64,000 nt of DNA from assembly GCF_001641085.1 (NCBI RefSeq), contig NZ_LXIE01000049.1, positions 1 through 64,000 on the forward strand, read 5' to 3'. Below, piece after piece: positions 27,563 through 36,360 of the stretch. Position 1 is the first letter of the stretch, and each line of letters begins with the position of its first letter. Both the position numbers and the translations under genes were made by a program. The notes beneath the pieces are model-generated. The model was given only the letters and a program-made list of their open reading frames with translations, did no database searches and was not told where the DNA came from. Source of the DNA: Aequorivita soesokkakensis (GTDB lineage Bacteria; Bacteroidota; Bacteroidia; Flavobacteriales; Flavobacteriaceae).

Positions 27563-29620
27563 ATGGTCAACAAAAAACTGCTCAACCCTAAAAGTATCGT
27601 AATTATTGGCGCTTCCAACGACACCAAAAAACCTGGCGGCAATATGCTGAAAAACATTATTTCAGGAAATTTCAAGGGAGATTTATATGTTGTCAATCCA
27701 AAAGAAGAAAAAGTTCAGGGCATTAAAAGTTATTCTGAAGTAAGGGAAATTCCGCAAACCGATCTCGCTATTCTTGCCATTCCCGCAAAATATTGCCAAG
27801 AAACGGTGAAGATTTTAGCTGAAGAAAAAAATACCAAAGCGTTTATAATCATTTCCGCAGGTTTTGGCGAAGCGGGCGAAAAGGGGAAGCAATGGGAACA
27901 ACAAATAAAAGCAACGGTTGACAACGTAAATGGCTGCCTGATTGGACCAAATTGTATAGGCGTAATCACTGACAATTACAAAGGCGTTTTTACCGCTCCG
28001 GTGCCACATTTCAATCCAAAAGGATGTGACCTTATTTCAGGTTCGGGTGCGACTGCCGTTTTCATTATGGAAGCTGGAATGGCTTTGGGTGTTTCCTTTG
28101 CAAACGTCTTTTCCGTTGGCAATGCAGCACAGACAAGCGTTGAGGATATTTTGGAATATATGGATGAACATTTCAATGCCGAAAAAGATCCGCATATAAA
28201 ACTGCTTTATTTGGAAACCATTTCCAATCCGCAAAAATTGTTGAAACACGCTTCTTCTCTCATAAAAAAAGGTGCTAAAATAGCTGCCATTAAAGCTGGA
28301 AGTACCGCCGAGGGCAGTCGTGCAGCGACTTCGCATACGGGAGCAATCGCGAGTAGCGATATGACGGTGCGAGCGCTATTCAACAAAGCTGGCATTGTGT
28401 ATTGCAGCAGCCGCGAGGAACTGTTGAGTGTGGCTTCCATTTTCAACTATAAAAAGTTGGAAGGGAAAAACATTGCCATCATAACCCATGCAGGCGGTTC
28501 GGCAGTAATGCTTGCCGATGAACTTTCAAAAGGCGGGTTAAAGGTTCCCGAAATTTCCGGAACCGATGCAGAAAAACTGAAAACCCTTCTTTATCCCGGC
28601 TCTTCCATTAGCAATCCTATAGATTTTTTGGCAACGGGAACGGCCGAACAGTTGGGCATTATCATAGACTACTGCGAACATAAATTTGATAACATCGACG
28701 CAATGGCCGTGGTTTTTGGTAGCCCTGGACTTTTCGACGTTGAGAATGTTTACAATGTTTTGAGTGTAAAATTGGAGGTTTGCAACAAACCAATTTTCCC
28801 AGTTTTGCCTTCCGTGGTGAACGCACAACGAGAGATTCAATCCTTTTTGAAGAAAGGACACATCAACTTCCCAGATGAAGTGGTTTTGGGAAAAGCGCTT
28901 TCACAAGTTTTTAATACGCCAGAGCCTATTTCGGTAGAAATTTCATTGCCAAAAATTGATGTAGAAAAAACCCGAAGCGTTATCGATACTGCTTCTGAAG
29001 GTTATCTGAATACTTCACAAACTGAAAAGTTGCTGGAAGCTGCCGGAATTCCCCGCGTAGTGCAAATTGTTGAAAATTCGAAGGAAGCAATATTCTCCAA
29101 AATGGGCTCCATGGATTTTCCCTTAGTGATGAAAGTTGTGGGACCACTCCATAAAAGTGATGCAAAAGGTGTGGTGCTAAATATTACTTCCAAAGAAGAA
29201 GTTTCAGAAACCTTTGATTTGCTTATGAAAATAGATTCCGCTACCGCAGTAATGGTGCAGCCACAGTTAGTTGGGCTGGAACTGTTTGTGGGCGTAATAA
29301 AAGAGCCTGGTTTCAACCACACAATTCTCTGTGGTTTGGGCGGAATTTTTATTGAAGTGCTAAACGATGTGGCTGCTGGCTTGAGCCCTATTTCAAAAGA
29401 GGAAGCACAGAAAATGGTGCAATCGCTTCGCGGCTATAAACTCATTCAAGGCGCGAGAGGTCAGCAAGGCGTTAACGAAGACCAATTTGTGGAAATTATC
29501 CAACGGCTTTCCGCATTGGTGGAAGCTGCGCCGGAAATTACAGAAATGGACATCAATCCGTTGATTGGTACGCAACGGGCGATTACTGCGGTGGATGCGC
29601 GGGTGCGCGGGTGCGATTAA
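27563..29620 (+). CDS. ADP-forming acyl-CoA (acetate-CoA) synthetase, fused alpha-beta
   Basis: About 685 aa from the ATG at 27563 (a TTG at 27542 adds seven unlikely residues). Domains in order: CoA-binding Rossmann fold (IVIIGASNDTKKPGGNML), a flavodoxin-like ligase domain containing the SHTGAIASSD loop with the phosphorylated histidine, and an ATP-grasp domain from about residue 455 ending EMDINPLIG. Enzymes of this kind make ATP, acetate and CoA from acetyl-CoA, ADP and phosphate, or the reverse. FNR-type control favours ATP formation by substrate-level phosphorylation when oxygen is scarce; that direction is inference. Confidence 0.88.
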   Translation: MVNKKLLNPKSIVIIGASNDTKKPGGNMLKNIISGNFKGDLYVVNPKEEKVQGIKSYSEVREIPQTDLAILAIPAKYCQETVKILAEEKNTKAFIIISAGFGEAGEKGKQWEQQIKATVDNVNGCLIGPNCIGVITDNYKGVFTAPVPHFNPKGCDLISGSGATAVFIMEAGMALGVSFANVFSVGNAAQTSVEDILEYMDEHFNAEKDPHIKLLYLETISNPQKLLKHASSLIKKGAKIAAIKAGSTAEGSRAATSHTGAIASSDMTVRALFNKAGIVYCSSREELLSVASIFNYKKLEGKNIAIITHAGGSAVMLADELSKGGLKVPEISGTDAEKLKTLLYPGSSISNPIDFLATGTAEQLGIIIDYCEHKFDNIDAMAVVFGSPGLFDVENVYNVLSVKLEVCNKPIFPVLPSVVNAQREIQSFLKKGHINFPDEVVLGKALSQVFNTPEPISVEISLPKIDVEKTRSVIDTASEGYLNTSQTEKLLEAAGIPRVVQIVENSKEAIFSKMGSMDFPLVMKVVGPLHKSDAKGVVLNITSKEEVSETFDLLMKIDSATAVMVQPQLVGLELFVGVIKEPGFNHTILCGLGGIFIEVLNDVAAGLSPISKEEAQKMVQSLRGYKLIQGARGQQGVNEDQFVEIIQRLSALVEAAPEITEMDINPLIGTQRAITAVDARVRGCD

Positions 29621-29684
29621 GATGACTAAAAAGTTTTAGGAAGATTAATCGTTTACATCAAAATGATTTGGCCAAAACCATTCA

Positions 29685-31496
29685 TTACCCCATAACTAAA
29701 GGTTGCAACTGTGTTTTCTGCAAATATTCTATTTCAATCTGCGCATTGGCTAAATCCTTTTCAAATTGAAGGGTATTCAATAAAAAGTAATTTGGCATTG
29801 AATGACGGTAATGTTCAATTCCATCTAAAAGATTATTGCTAAAGCCCTCCCAGTTTTTAAGGTCGCGAGAAGTTGGTTGTTTTATCTGCTTTATTTCTTT
29901 TTTCAAAAAATCTATATACAAACGTAATTCTGCAACAAACATAACGGGTCTATTAGCTTTTTGTAAACTGTTTTTACGTCCGTAAATGTGATCTGTCATT
30001 TCGCGCAAACTGGCAATCCTTGAAAAATTCACAATGTTTGGTCCAGGGCAAATGGTAACAGCAGTTAGTTTTTTAAGAAATGGAACATCATAACTGATTG
30101 CCGCAGCATTGCTCAGGCCGATGCATAGGCATTCCTTACTCAAAACATCTTCGCGTTGCTGCTCTAATTCTTCTTTGGGAAGATTTAAACTTTCTAATTG
30201 CTGCAATTTCAACTTTTGATATTTACTGGAAGCGGTACAAATTGGTTCTTTTGTAAACTCTGTGTTTGAAATCAGCAATTTTTCAGTACACGGACTTCCG
30301 GGTTTATCCTTGGCTATTCGGTCAAAACGTTCCTTTTCAGCAGTGGTTCCCTTTAAATAGTTGAACTGCACGCCCAGAGGTGATGCCTTACTGCGAACCA
30401 CATCTTTTTCTTTGGATTGGCATAATAATTCAAGCGTATTTTCATCAACCGTCGTGGCTTCTGGGCATAACAAAAAAGGTGTGCCCCAACCTGTGCCGTC
30501 CACTTCATAAAATTCTCTAAGTAAACTATCCTCTTCCGCTGTTCCAATCCCACCCTGTACCGTAATTTTTATGGGATGTGGTTGCGGAAAACTAGGTTTT
30601 CCTTTGGCGATAATTGCAGGATTGTAAAGTTCAAAAAGACTGTCCTGCAATTCCTGCTTATTATCCTTAAATTCTTGAAGTATCGGCCCCATAAGCAAAC
30701 CTTGGGTGGCAAAAACGTGCCCGCCGCAATTTAGCCCAGATTCTATTCTGAATTCACTGACCCAGATTCCTTTTTTCGCCAAATATTTTCCTTGAATCAA
30801 GGCCGAACGGTAATCGCTTACCTTAATAACTACTTTCTTATGAAAACAGCCCCAGCCATAAGCATCAAAGTCTGAAAAGCTCTCCATATAGTTATAGAGC
30901 CGCGGATTCATTCCCGCAGAAAAAATGAGGGATGAATTGGTAAGTTCACTTTTAGCGTAGCCTTTTAAGGCCGTCAAAGCATCCGAACCATTTTCAATTA
31001 TATCCTTGTTTTTATCCAGATTTTCCTTGTCAACCTTGGTCATGATATTTACTTCAACTGAACCGGGAACTACTAGCTTTAGTAGAAATTTCTCCAACAT
31101 TCCCTTCTTTTCAGCATTTGAGGTAAAGCGCCATTCGTGATACTTTTCCTTCAGAAGGCTTGTATCTGGTAGCATTTCAAAATATTTTACTAAATCTGAT
31201 CCTGCTTCAAAAGTAGAGGCTTTTAGTTTTTCCATTTTTGAAGTCACAATTCGCTGCATCAGGTTTAGGTAATCTGTAATTCGGCGTGCTCTATAATCTT
31301 CTTCTTTTGTTGTTATGGCTACGTAAGGCTCATTGTTTTGCTGATAGTAATATTTCCGCATTACTTCCAAAATATTGTCCTCAATAACTGAAATTGCTGA
31401 ATTTATGCCAAAACAGGCAACCTTAATGGGAGTATCGATAGTGTAAGCAATTCCCATCACGGGAATATGAAAAGTATGCGGACTAGTAGTTTGCAT
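29685..31496 (-). CDS. Large conserved-looking protein of unknown function, possibly TIM-barrel flavoprotein with cysteine cluster
   Basis: 603 aa, soluble, no signal peptide. I do not recognise a family with certainty. The middle part contains TVQGGIGTAEEDSLLREFY and GTGWGTPFLLCPEATTV (around residues 315-350), which recall phosphate-binding loops of nitronate monooxygenase or PfaD-type barrels. Downstream, cysteines in GSPCTEK, EPICTAS and KECLCIGLS followed by ICPGPNIV could bind a metal or Fe-S cluster. It stands alone, convergent with the acyl-CoA synthetase, and has the same promoter layout as the respiratory genes, so an anaerobic role is likely. Confidence 0.6.
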   Translation of the reverse strand: MQTTSPHTFHIPVMGIAYTIDTPIKVACFGINSAISVIEDNILEVMRKYYYQQNNEPYVAITTKEEDYRARRITDYLNLMQRIVTSKMEKLKASTFEAGSDLVKYFEMLPDTSLLKEKYHEWRFTSNAEKKGMLEKFLLKLVVPGSVEVNIMTKVDKENLDKNKDIIENGSDALTALKGYAKSELTNSSLIFSAGMNPRLYNYMESFSDFDAYGWGCFHKKVVIKVSDYRSALIQGKYLAKKGIWVSEFRIESGLNCGGHVFATQGLLMGPILQEFKDNKQELQDSLFELYNPAIIAKGKPSFPQPHPIKITVQGGIGTAEEDSLLREFYEVDGTGWGTPFLLCPEATTVDENTLELLCQSKEKDVVRSKASPLGVQFNYLKGTTAEKERFDRIAKDKPGSPCTEKLLISNTEFTKEPICTASSKYQKLKLQQLESLNLPKEELEQQREDVLSKECLCIGLSNAAAISYDVPFLKKLTAVTICPGPNIVNFSRIASLREMTDHIYGRKNSLQKANRPVMFVAELRLYIDFLKKEIKQIKQPTSRDLKNWEGFSNNLLDGIEHYRHSMPNYFLLNTLQFEKDLANAQIEIEYLQKTQLQPLVMG

Positions 31497-31525
31497 TTAA
31501 AAGTGAATTTGGATTGAAAATGTGG

Positions 31526-31568
31526 TAAAGTTGAGAAATCCAGAAATCAAAGATTATGACCAAAGTCA
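31526..31568 (-). promoter_or_regulatory. FNR/FixK-type site upstream of the 603-aa protein gene
   Basis: TGACTTTGGTCA (minus strand, 31557-31568) is a perfect palindrome. The -7 position 23 nt on reads CAACTTTA (31526-31533), only four of six matches, so the promoter may depend strongly on the activator. Leader 25 nt. Confidence 0.6.
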
Positions 31569-31627
31569 TAAAAAATACATATTTGTCTTTAAATAGAAAA
31601 TCATTTATCCTTTTAAGGTTTAGACAT

Positions 31628-31925
31628 GGGTTCTAAATTGCTCCAACGGGGTTTGGAAACTATCGGTTAGGGTTCAAGACACATGCATTAGGGTTGGTTA
31701 ACGTATTCATTGGGGTTTAGAACCCTAACGTTAGGGTTGGTAAACGTATACGTAGGGTTATGGGACGTATATTTTAGGGTTCAGGACCCTAACGTTGGGG
31801 TTGGTAGACGTATATTTTGGGGTCTAGAACCCTAACGTTGGGGTTCGGAACGTATCCTCCAGGGTTATTGGACGTGTCTGATGGGGTTCTGAACGTATAT
31901 GGAAGGGTTTGGAAAGGGTAATTTT
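31628..31925. repeat. Helically phased array of fourteen diverged 21-22 bp units
   Basis: The 489-nt gap before 31986 is mostly this array. GGGTT (once GGGTC) recurs at 31628, 31649, 31670, 31691, 31713, 31734, 31755, 31777, 31798, 31820, 31841, 31862, 31884 and 31905, always 21 or 22 bp apart. Most units also carry ACGTAT or CTAACGTT about 10 bp further on. AACCCTAACGTTAGGGTT (31721-31738) is a perfect palindrome. No protein is encoded. Confidence 0.9.
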
Positions 31926-31985
31926 GTATATTAGCAAAGACATGTGAAATAAACTGCATGTTGATATTTACTAGTTGCCCACAAT

Positions 31986-32444
31986 ATGAGAAAAACACTC
32001 ACTTTTACAGTTATAATCTTTTCGGTTATCACATCTTCTTGTGAAGATGGCAGAATAACTGACTTGGAAAATTCTGTATCGGAATTAACCGAATTGAACT
32101 CTAAATTGATAGACTCGATTCAAACCTTACAAGAAAAAAACATATCTTCTTTTTATCTGATAGAGAATTTAGATAATGATAATTTCAAAGTAAATGAAAC
32201 TAGTAAAATTCATTTCGATTTCGGATATAAAAATTACGTTTCAGAATATGATGTTTACAGATTATATGGTAAAAATCATGAAGAAAGAGAGTTGATTTTA
32301 AAAAATCAAAGATTAAGTGAATTTGATTTTGAGTTTAAGCCCGAAAATATTGATGATGATAGAATTAAACTCGAAGTGGTTATGAATATCAACGGAATTG
32401 AATGGATTATCCCAGCCGATTTTCAAATTAATGTGACTGAATAA
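31986..32444 (+). CDS. Cassette-borne lipoprotein of unknown function
   Basis: 152 aa: a lipoprotein signal (ITSSC), a heptad-like stretch of about 35 residues rich in Leu, Ser and Glu that may form a short coiled coil, then a beta-rich domain. No family recognised. It is bracketed by the inverted sequences GTTGCCCACA (31974-31983) and TGTGGGCAAC (32450-32459), the arrangement expected of a mobile single-gene cassette. Base and codon use are more AT-rich than in the flanking respiratory genes. Confidence 0.6.
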   Translation: MRKTLTFTVIIFSVITSSCEDGRITDLENSVSELTELNSKLIDSIQTLQEKNISSFYLIENLDNDNFKVNETSKIHFDFGYKNYVSEYDVYRLYGKNHEERELILKNQRLSEFDFEFKPENIDDDRIKLEVVMNINGIEWIIPADFQINVTE

Positions 32445-32449
32445 AATAC

Positions 32450-32585
32450 TGTGGGCAACACCGTGTATAGCTCATTGCTACTGAATTCCTTACTGGAATT
32501 CATTGCAATTCACTACATTTGAGCTATGCGGAAAAATCCACACGGATTTTACCGCAACGAGCCATACACAAAACCGTTAGCACAA
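32450..32585 (+). repeat. attC-like cassette boundary A
   Basis: Begins with TGTGGGCAAC, the complement of the sequence that opens the preceding cassette, and ends with GTTAGCACAA, whose complement closes the next one. Inside, GTGTATAGCTC (32463-32473) pairs with GAGCCATACAC (32559-32569) at 10 of 11 positions, and smaller hairpins lie between them. This is the plan of an integron attC site, though the core only loosely fits GTTRRRY. Confidence 0.6.
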
Positions 32586-32618
32586 ATACGAAAAAACTTA
32601 CCGAACACCATTTAATCT

Positions 32619-33404
32619 ATGTCTTTCGATGAAACATTATTACAATTAAGATTAATCGCTCGAAAGAAAGGTAAGTACGTAATGAACAAATTATTTGATG
32701 ATTATCTAACTGGAGCTTTTGATAAAGAAAGAACTGTTTCTTGTCTATTATGTGGCTCTGAATCAAACATAACTAAAGAACACGTTTTGCCAAAATGGGT
32801 GTTTGAAAGTGACCCAAAACGGACTTTTACAACTGATGTTAATCAATTACCTCAGAAATACATCGGAACAACATTACCTATGTGTTCGACTTGCAATACG
32901 GATATTCTAAATACTCTTGAACTTTACATTCAAAAAACAATTTCAGAAGTTGACCTAAAAACCAAATATTATAGTTCTGAAAATTGGGAAAATATAATAA
33001 GGTGGCTTGAGACTATTGATTATAAATTTCAGCTAATGGACATTACAACGAAATTTAGAGCTCACAAAGAGGCTGGATATATACCCTTTTTAGCTGATTT
33101 CTCAATAGCGGAAATGCGAGATTTCTCAATTCGAACTATTAAATCCAATGCCAGATTATCCTTAAAAAGGATTTCGACAAAGGACAAAAGTAAAAGAGCT
33201 AATTCCCTAATTGTTGGAACAACTAAAGTTAAAACATTTAATTATTTCCATAAATCAGGACGGTTCATACATCTTGAAATACCTAAATACAACAAAGTCT
33301 TCTTTTATTTCTTTGAGAGAGAATTTGAAGATGATGACGATATAGAAACGGAAGTTATGGAATTAATTAAGTCTGTTTATGAAGTAGATGAACAGGCTGA
33401 TTAA
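32619..33404 (+). CDS. Cassette-borne HNH-like zinc-finger protein
   Basis: 261 aa. Residues 40-95 contain SCLLCGSESNITKEHVLPKW followed by PMCSTCNTD: two CxxC pairs around an E-H-x2-P-x-W element, the layout of HNH-type nucleases and related zinc modules. The rest is not recognised and the catalytic set is incomplete by eye. It is flanked by GTTAGCACAA (32576-32585) and its inverse TTGTGCTAAC (33422-33431), so it is a second cassette in the same direction as the first. A defence or mobile-element role is possible but unproven. Confidence 0.55.
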   Translation: MSFDETLLQLRLIARKKGKYVMNKLFDDYLTGAFDKERTVSCLLCGSESNITKEHVLPKWVFESDPKRTFTTDVNQLPQKYIGTTLPMCSTCNTDILNTLELYIQKTISEVDLKTKYYSSENWENIIRWLETIDYKFQLMDITTKFRAHKEAGYIPFLADFSIAEMRDFSIRTIKSNARLSLKRISTKDKSKRANSLIVGTTKVKTFNYFHKSGRFIHLEIPKYNKVFFYFFEREFEDDDDIETEVMELIKSVYEVDEQAD

Positions 33405-33421
33405 ACATTTGGAATAAGTAC

Positions 33422-33617
33422 TTGTGCTAACAATGTATATAAAACATAGCTATTACAGGCTTTTCGAAAGGCTTTTGTATATTTGTTAAGACCGCCAAAT
33501 TTAAATTTGGCTTTTTGAGAAATTTATGATAAAAAGAAAATTTAAAAATTCGGCTCGTGTTTAATCCGAAAAGTTAGTGTCTTTTTACACGCTACTTTTC
33601 ATATACGAGACCGTTAG
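33422..33617 (+). repeat. attC-like cassette boundary B, ending inside the nosY stop codon
   Basis: Starts with TTGTGCTAAC and ends with CCGTTAG (33611-33617), equivalent in position to the CCGTTAG that closes boundary A. It contains a perfect 18-bp palindrome, GCCAAATTTAAATTTGGC (33494-33511), and a hairpin with GAAAAGT and ACTTTTC arms. The last core base pairs include the nosY stop codon (33614-33616). Confidence 0.55.
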
Positions 33618-34396
33618 AAATCTTTTTTCTTAGCAATCCGCCAAATAAAGAAAGTAGGCACCAAAACCCAAAGCGCCAATAAAGCCGAAGAAAGGATTAA
33701 CCCAAAATTGGTTCCGAAGAATTTCTGGAAAACAGCACCCGTATAACCCAACAGTGCAGAAATATCAAGTTTTAAAAGTATCAATACGCGCGATAAATCT
33801 ACCGGGTTGAGCATTGTGGCCACGAGTGAAAACTTATCGAGCGGATAATCTTCAAAATAGAGCAAAGACATTAAAAAGATGCCATCATAAATTACCGCCA
33901 TAAACAACCAAAGCAGAATGGCATACCCAAAACCTTTTATTTTGTTTTCATTACGAAGCGCAATCACAAAAGCCAGCGCAGTAAAAATAAAAGTTAAAAA
34001 AGCTCCGGTTATTAGCAAAAGTGAAAAATCCCAAATGGCGCTACTGTTGAAAATTCCGTAGAAAACGAAAGGCATTCCGAGGCCAATTACCAAACTCATA
34101 GAAAGCGAGGTTGCTACCCCAAAATATTGCCCCAAAAAGATGGAACTGCGTTTTACGGGTTGTGCCAAGAGCAGTTCGGTAAATTCGCGGGAGTTGTAAT
34201 AATACATCACCCCAAAAATGGTCCCGATAAGCGGCACCAAAATAATGATTACATTCATTAGCGTTATTACGGCTTTTGAAAGATCGTTGTTCAAAAACAA
34301 CAACACAACGCCAAGCAGTAAATAGAACAGAAAATACACGTAGCTCCAACGGCTGCGCATTAAATCGTAAAAACTGTATTTTAATATTTTAAGCAT
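33614..34396 (-). CDS. nosY: NosY, membrane subunit of the Nos ABC transporter
   Basis: 260 aa with about six membrane helices of the ABC-2 permease type, including YYYNSREFTELLLAQPVKRSSIFLGQY, typical of NosY. Together with NosF and NosD it forms the transporter needed for copper-sulfide (CuZ) assembly in N2O reductase. It overlaps nosF by 8 nt and is the last nos gene; the cassette island touches its stop codon. Confidence 0.92.
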   Translation of the reverse strand: MLKILKYSFYDLMRSRWSYVYFLFYLLLGVVLLFLNNDLSKAVITLMNVIIILVPLIGTIFGVMYYYNSREFTELLLAQPVKRSSIFLGQYFGVATSLSMSLVIGLGMPFVFYGIFNSSAIWDFSLLLITGAFLTFIFTALAFVIALRNENKIKGFGYAILLWLFMAVIYDGIFLMSLLYFEDYPLDKFSLVATMLNPVDLSRVLILLKLDISALLGYTGAVFQKFFGTNFGLILSSALLALWVLVPTFFIWRIAKKKDF

Positions 34397-35099
34397 AACT
34401 AGCGGATAAAATGGAGGCTATTGCGTGTTCAAAATCGGGCTGTTCGGTCTTTGATTTCAGTTCTGAAATACTTCCCTTGAAATAGATTTTTCCTTCCAAA
34501 AGAAACACAATTTCGTCCGAAACTTCTTCAACAAAACTCAAAATGTGCGAAGTGATCAAAATGGTTTTTCCCTTTGCTTTTTCAGCATTTATAAGGTTTT
34601 TTAACCGCAAATGCGAAATGGGATCGAGACCGTTCGTGGGTTCGTCCAAAATAATCAGCGGACTGTCAAACATAAAAGTCAGTACCAAATTCACTTTCTG
34701 TTTTGTTCCCCCGGAAAGGTTCGCCAGTTTTTTATTTAGAAAAGGTTGAAGTTTGAAAAGCTCAATTAATTCTCCGTCTTTTGTGGCTTTTGAATCGCGA
34801 AGATCTTTTATCATCGCAATAAGTTCGTTCACTTTCAAGTTTCCAGGGAAATTGGCAATTTGCGGCAGATAATCAATTTCGTTTCGGTATTTGAAATTGT
34901 TTTTCAAGGGTTTTTTGTCGATAAAAATTTGTCCGGAATCCTGCAAAACCATTCCCAAAATACATTTTATAAGTGTCGTTTTTCCGGAACCGTTCGGGCC
35001 CAAAACCGAGAAAATACCGCCTCGCTGAATGTGAAGATCAATGCCTTTTAATACTTCGTTTTTGCCGAATCTTTTATATAAATCCTTAACTTCTATCAT
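34389..35099 (-). CDS. nosF: NosF, ABC transporter ATPase for N2O reductase maturation
   Basis: 236 aa with Walker A (GPNGSGKTTLIK), signature (LSGGTKQKVNLV), Walker B (LIILDEPTNGLD) and the switch histidine in ITSHIL. It energises NosD/NosY during CuZ assembly. Its start overlaps nosD by 14 nt and its end overlaps nosY by 8 nt, so the three genes are tightly coupled. Confidence 0.93.
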   Translation of the reverse strand: MIEVKDLYKRFGKNEVLKGIDLHIQRGGIFSVLGPNGSGKTTLIKCILGMVLQDSGQIFIDKKPLKNNFKYRNEIDYLPQIANFPGNLKVNELIAMIKDLRDSKATKDGELIELFKLQPFLNKKLANLSGGTKQKVNLVLTFMFDSPLIILDEPTNGLDPISHLRLKNLINAEKAKGKTILITSHILSFVEEVSDEIVFLLEGKIYFKGSISELKSKTEQPDFEHAIASILSASYA

Positions 35100-36339
35100 G
35101 GTTTATGGTCTTCATTTTTGGGTTTTCGTCCACCAGATTATCTGGTGTAAAAACTGGAGAAACTTTTTCTGAAAAATCAATAATGTCTATAAAAAGACTT
35201 CGCAATAAAATAATGGTTTCCGGCGTGCGGTTCACTATGTACGAAAACAGTTTTACCGGACGGTACGGCACATCTCCAATGCCGTTTTTGTCCAAATCGT
35301 AACCAGTATAATTGCTCCAAAAATTATGGCTGAACTTATTGTCGTTCAGGTTGCTATTATATGAAATATCAAAGGAATTATAGAGAAAATTGTTGTTCTC
35401 GAAATTATTGGTATAGCAGGCTCCGCGCACTTTTATGGCCCAGCCGTTACTTATAAAATCATTGTTTTTATAATCTATGCGGTTGCTGCCCTCAATATTT
35501 ATCCCAACCGTGTTTTCCTTAAAAACGTTGTTGGTTATTTTGGCGTCGTTTATCTCTTTCAAAAGTAGCCCGAACGCCGCTGTGCCCCAATTTTCCTTAA
35601 AAACGTTGTGGTTCATTTCCACAAATTTCGAAAACATCACCGCCACTCCTGCCCCATTGTTTTCAAAAGTGTTGTATTCATAAATGTTATTGTTGCTAAA
35701 CATAAAATGCAATCCGTAGCGTAGGTTATTTTTACTGAGATTGTGGCTGATTTTAATGTTGTCTGAAAATTCAAGATAAATGCCATCGCGAACGTTTTGA
35801 ACCTTGTTCCCACGAACCTCAACTCCCTTACAATACCAAAGTTGAATACCGTTACCGGAATTGTATTCGTTCACGGCATCACCCATAATTGTGTTGTTGA
35901 GCACCTTTCCGTTGTTTGATTTTTCGAGATAAATTCCGAAGAAAAGTTTTTCGAGCTGCAGATTTTGGATTAAAAATCCGTTTCGTTTTATAACACGAAT
36001 CGCGGCGTAATCTGAAGTATAGCTGGTGCCAACGTTTATAATTTTGAAACCGTCAACAGTAACATTATCAGCTGTTATTTTAATAATTTCGCCTTTGTCC
36101 TCGCCATCGATGGTTGGCAAATTTTCGCCCAAGAGGATTATACTTTTGTCGATAATTATGTTTACTTCCTTATAGATTCCTTTTTTCACCAAAACCGTGT
36201 CGCCGTCCAGGGCTTGGGCAATTCCTTCCTGAATTGTTTTCGCGGAACATGAATTGCAAACCGTTATGGTTTTAGCAAAACCTTGGGCAGTGCAAAAAAC
36301 CAAGAAAAGGGAAATAAATATTTGAAGAGATTTTTTCAA
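35086..36339 (-). CDS. nosD: NosD, periplasmic copper-site maturation protein
   Basis: 417 aa with a signal peptide (cleavage near QGFA) and a right-handed beta-helix made of repeated NNxFxxN-type coils, seen as ISHNLSKNN, YEYNTFENN, MNHNVFKEN, ITNNVFKEN. It delivers sulfur or shapes the CuZ site in NosZ with NosF and NosY. The start is TTG: no upstream in-frame ATG exists, and the signal peptide MKKSLQIFISLFL begins there. Confidence 0.93.
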   Translation of the reverse strand: MKKSLQIFISLFLVFCTAQGFAKTITVCNSCSAKTIQEGIAQALDGDTVLVKKGIYKEVNIIIDKSIILLGENLPTIDGEDKGEIIKITADNVTVDGFKIINVGTSYTSDYAAIRVIKRNGFLIQNLQLEKLFFGIYLEKSNNGKVLNNTIMGDAVNEYNSGNGIQLWYCKGVEVRGNKVQNVRDGIYLEFSDNIKISHNLSKNNLRYGLHFMFSNNNIYEYNTFENNGAGVAVMFSKFVEMNHNVFKENWGTAAFGLLLKEINDAKITNNVFKENTVGINIEGSNRIDYKNNDFISNGWAIKVRGACYTNNFENNNFLYNSFDISYNSNLNDNKFSHNFWSNYTGYDLDKNGIGDVPYRPVKLFSYIVNRTPETIILLRSLFIDIIDFSEKVSPVFTPDNLVDENPKMKTINHDRS

Positions 36340-36360
36340 GTTTGAAGTGAAATTTTGAAC

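Noticed and set aside
31628-31925. CRISPR array or telomere-like repeat
   Set aside because: Units are 21-22 bp with no separate spacers, too diverged for CRISPR repeats, and no cas gene is near. The TTAGGG look comes from only part of the units.
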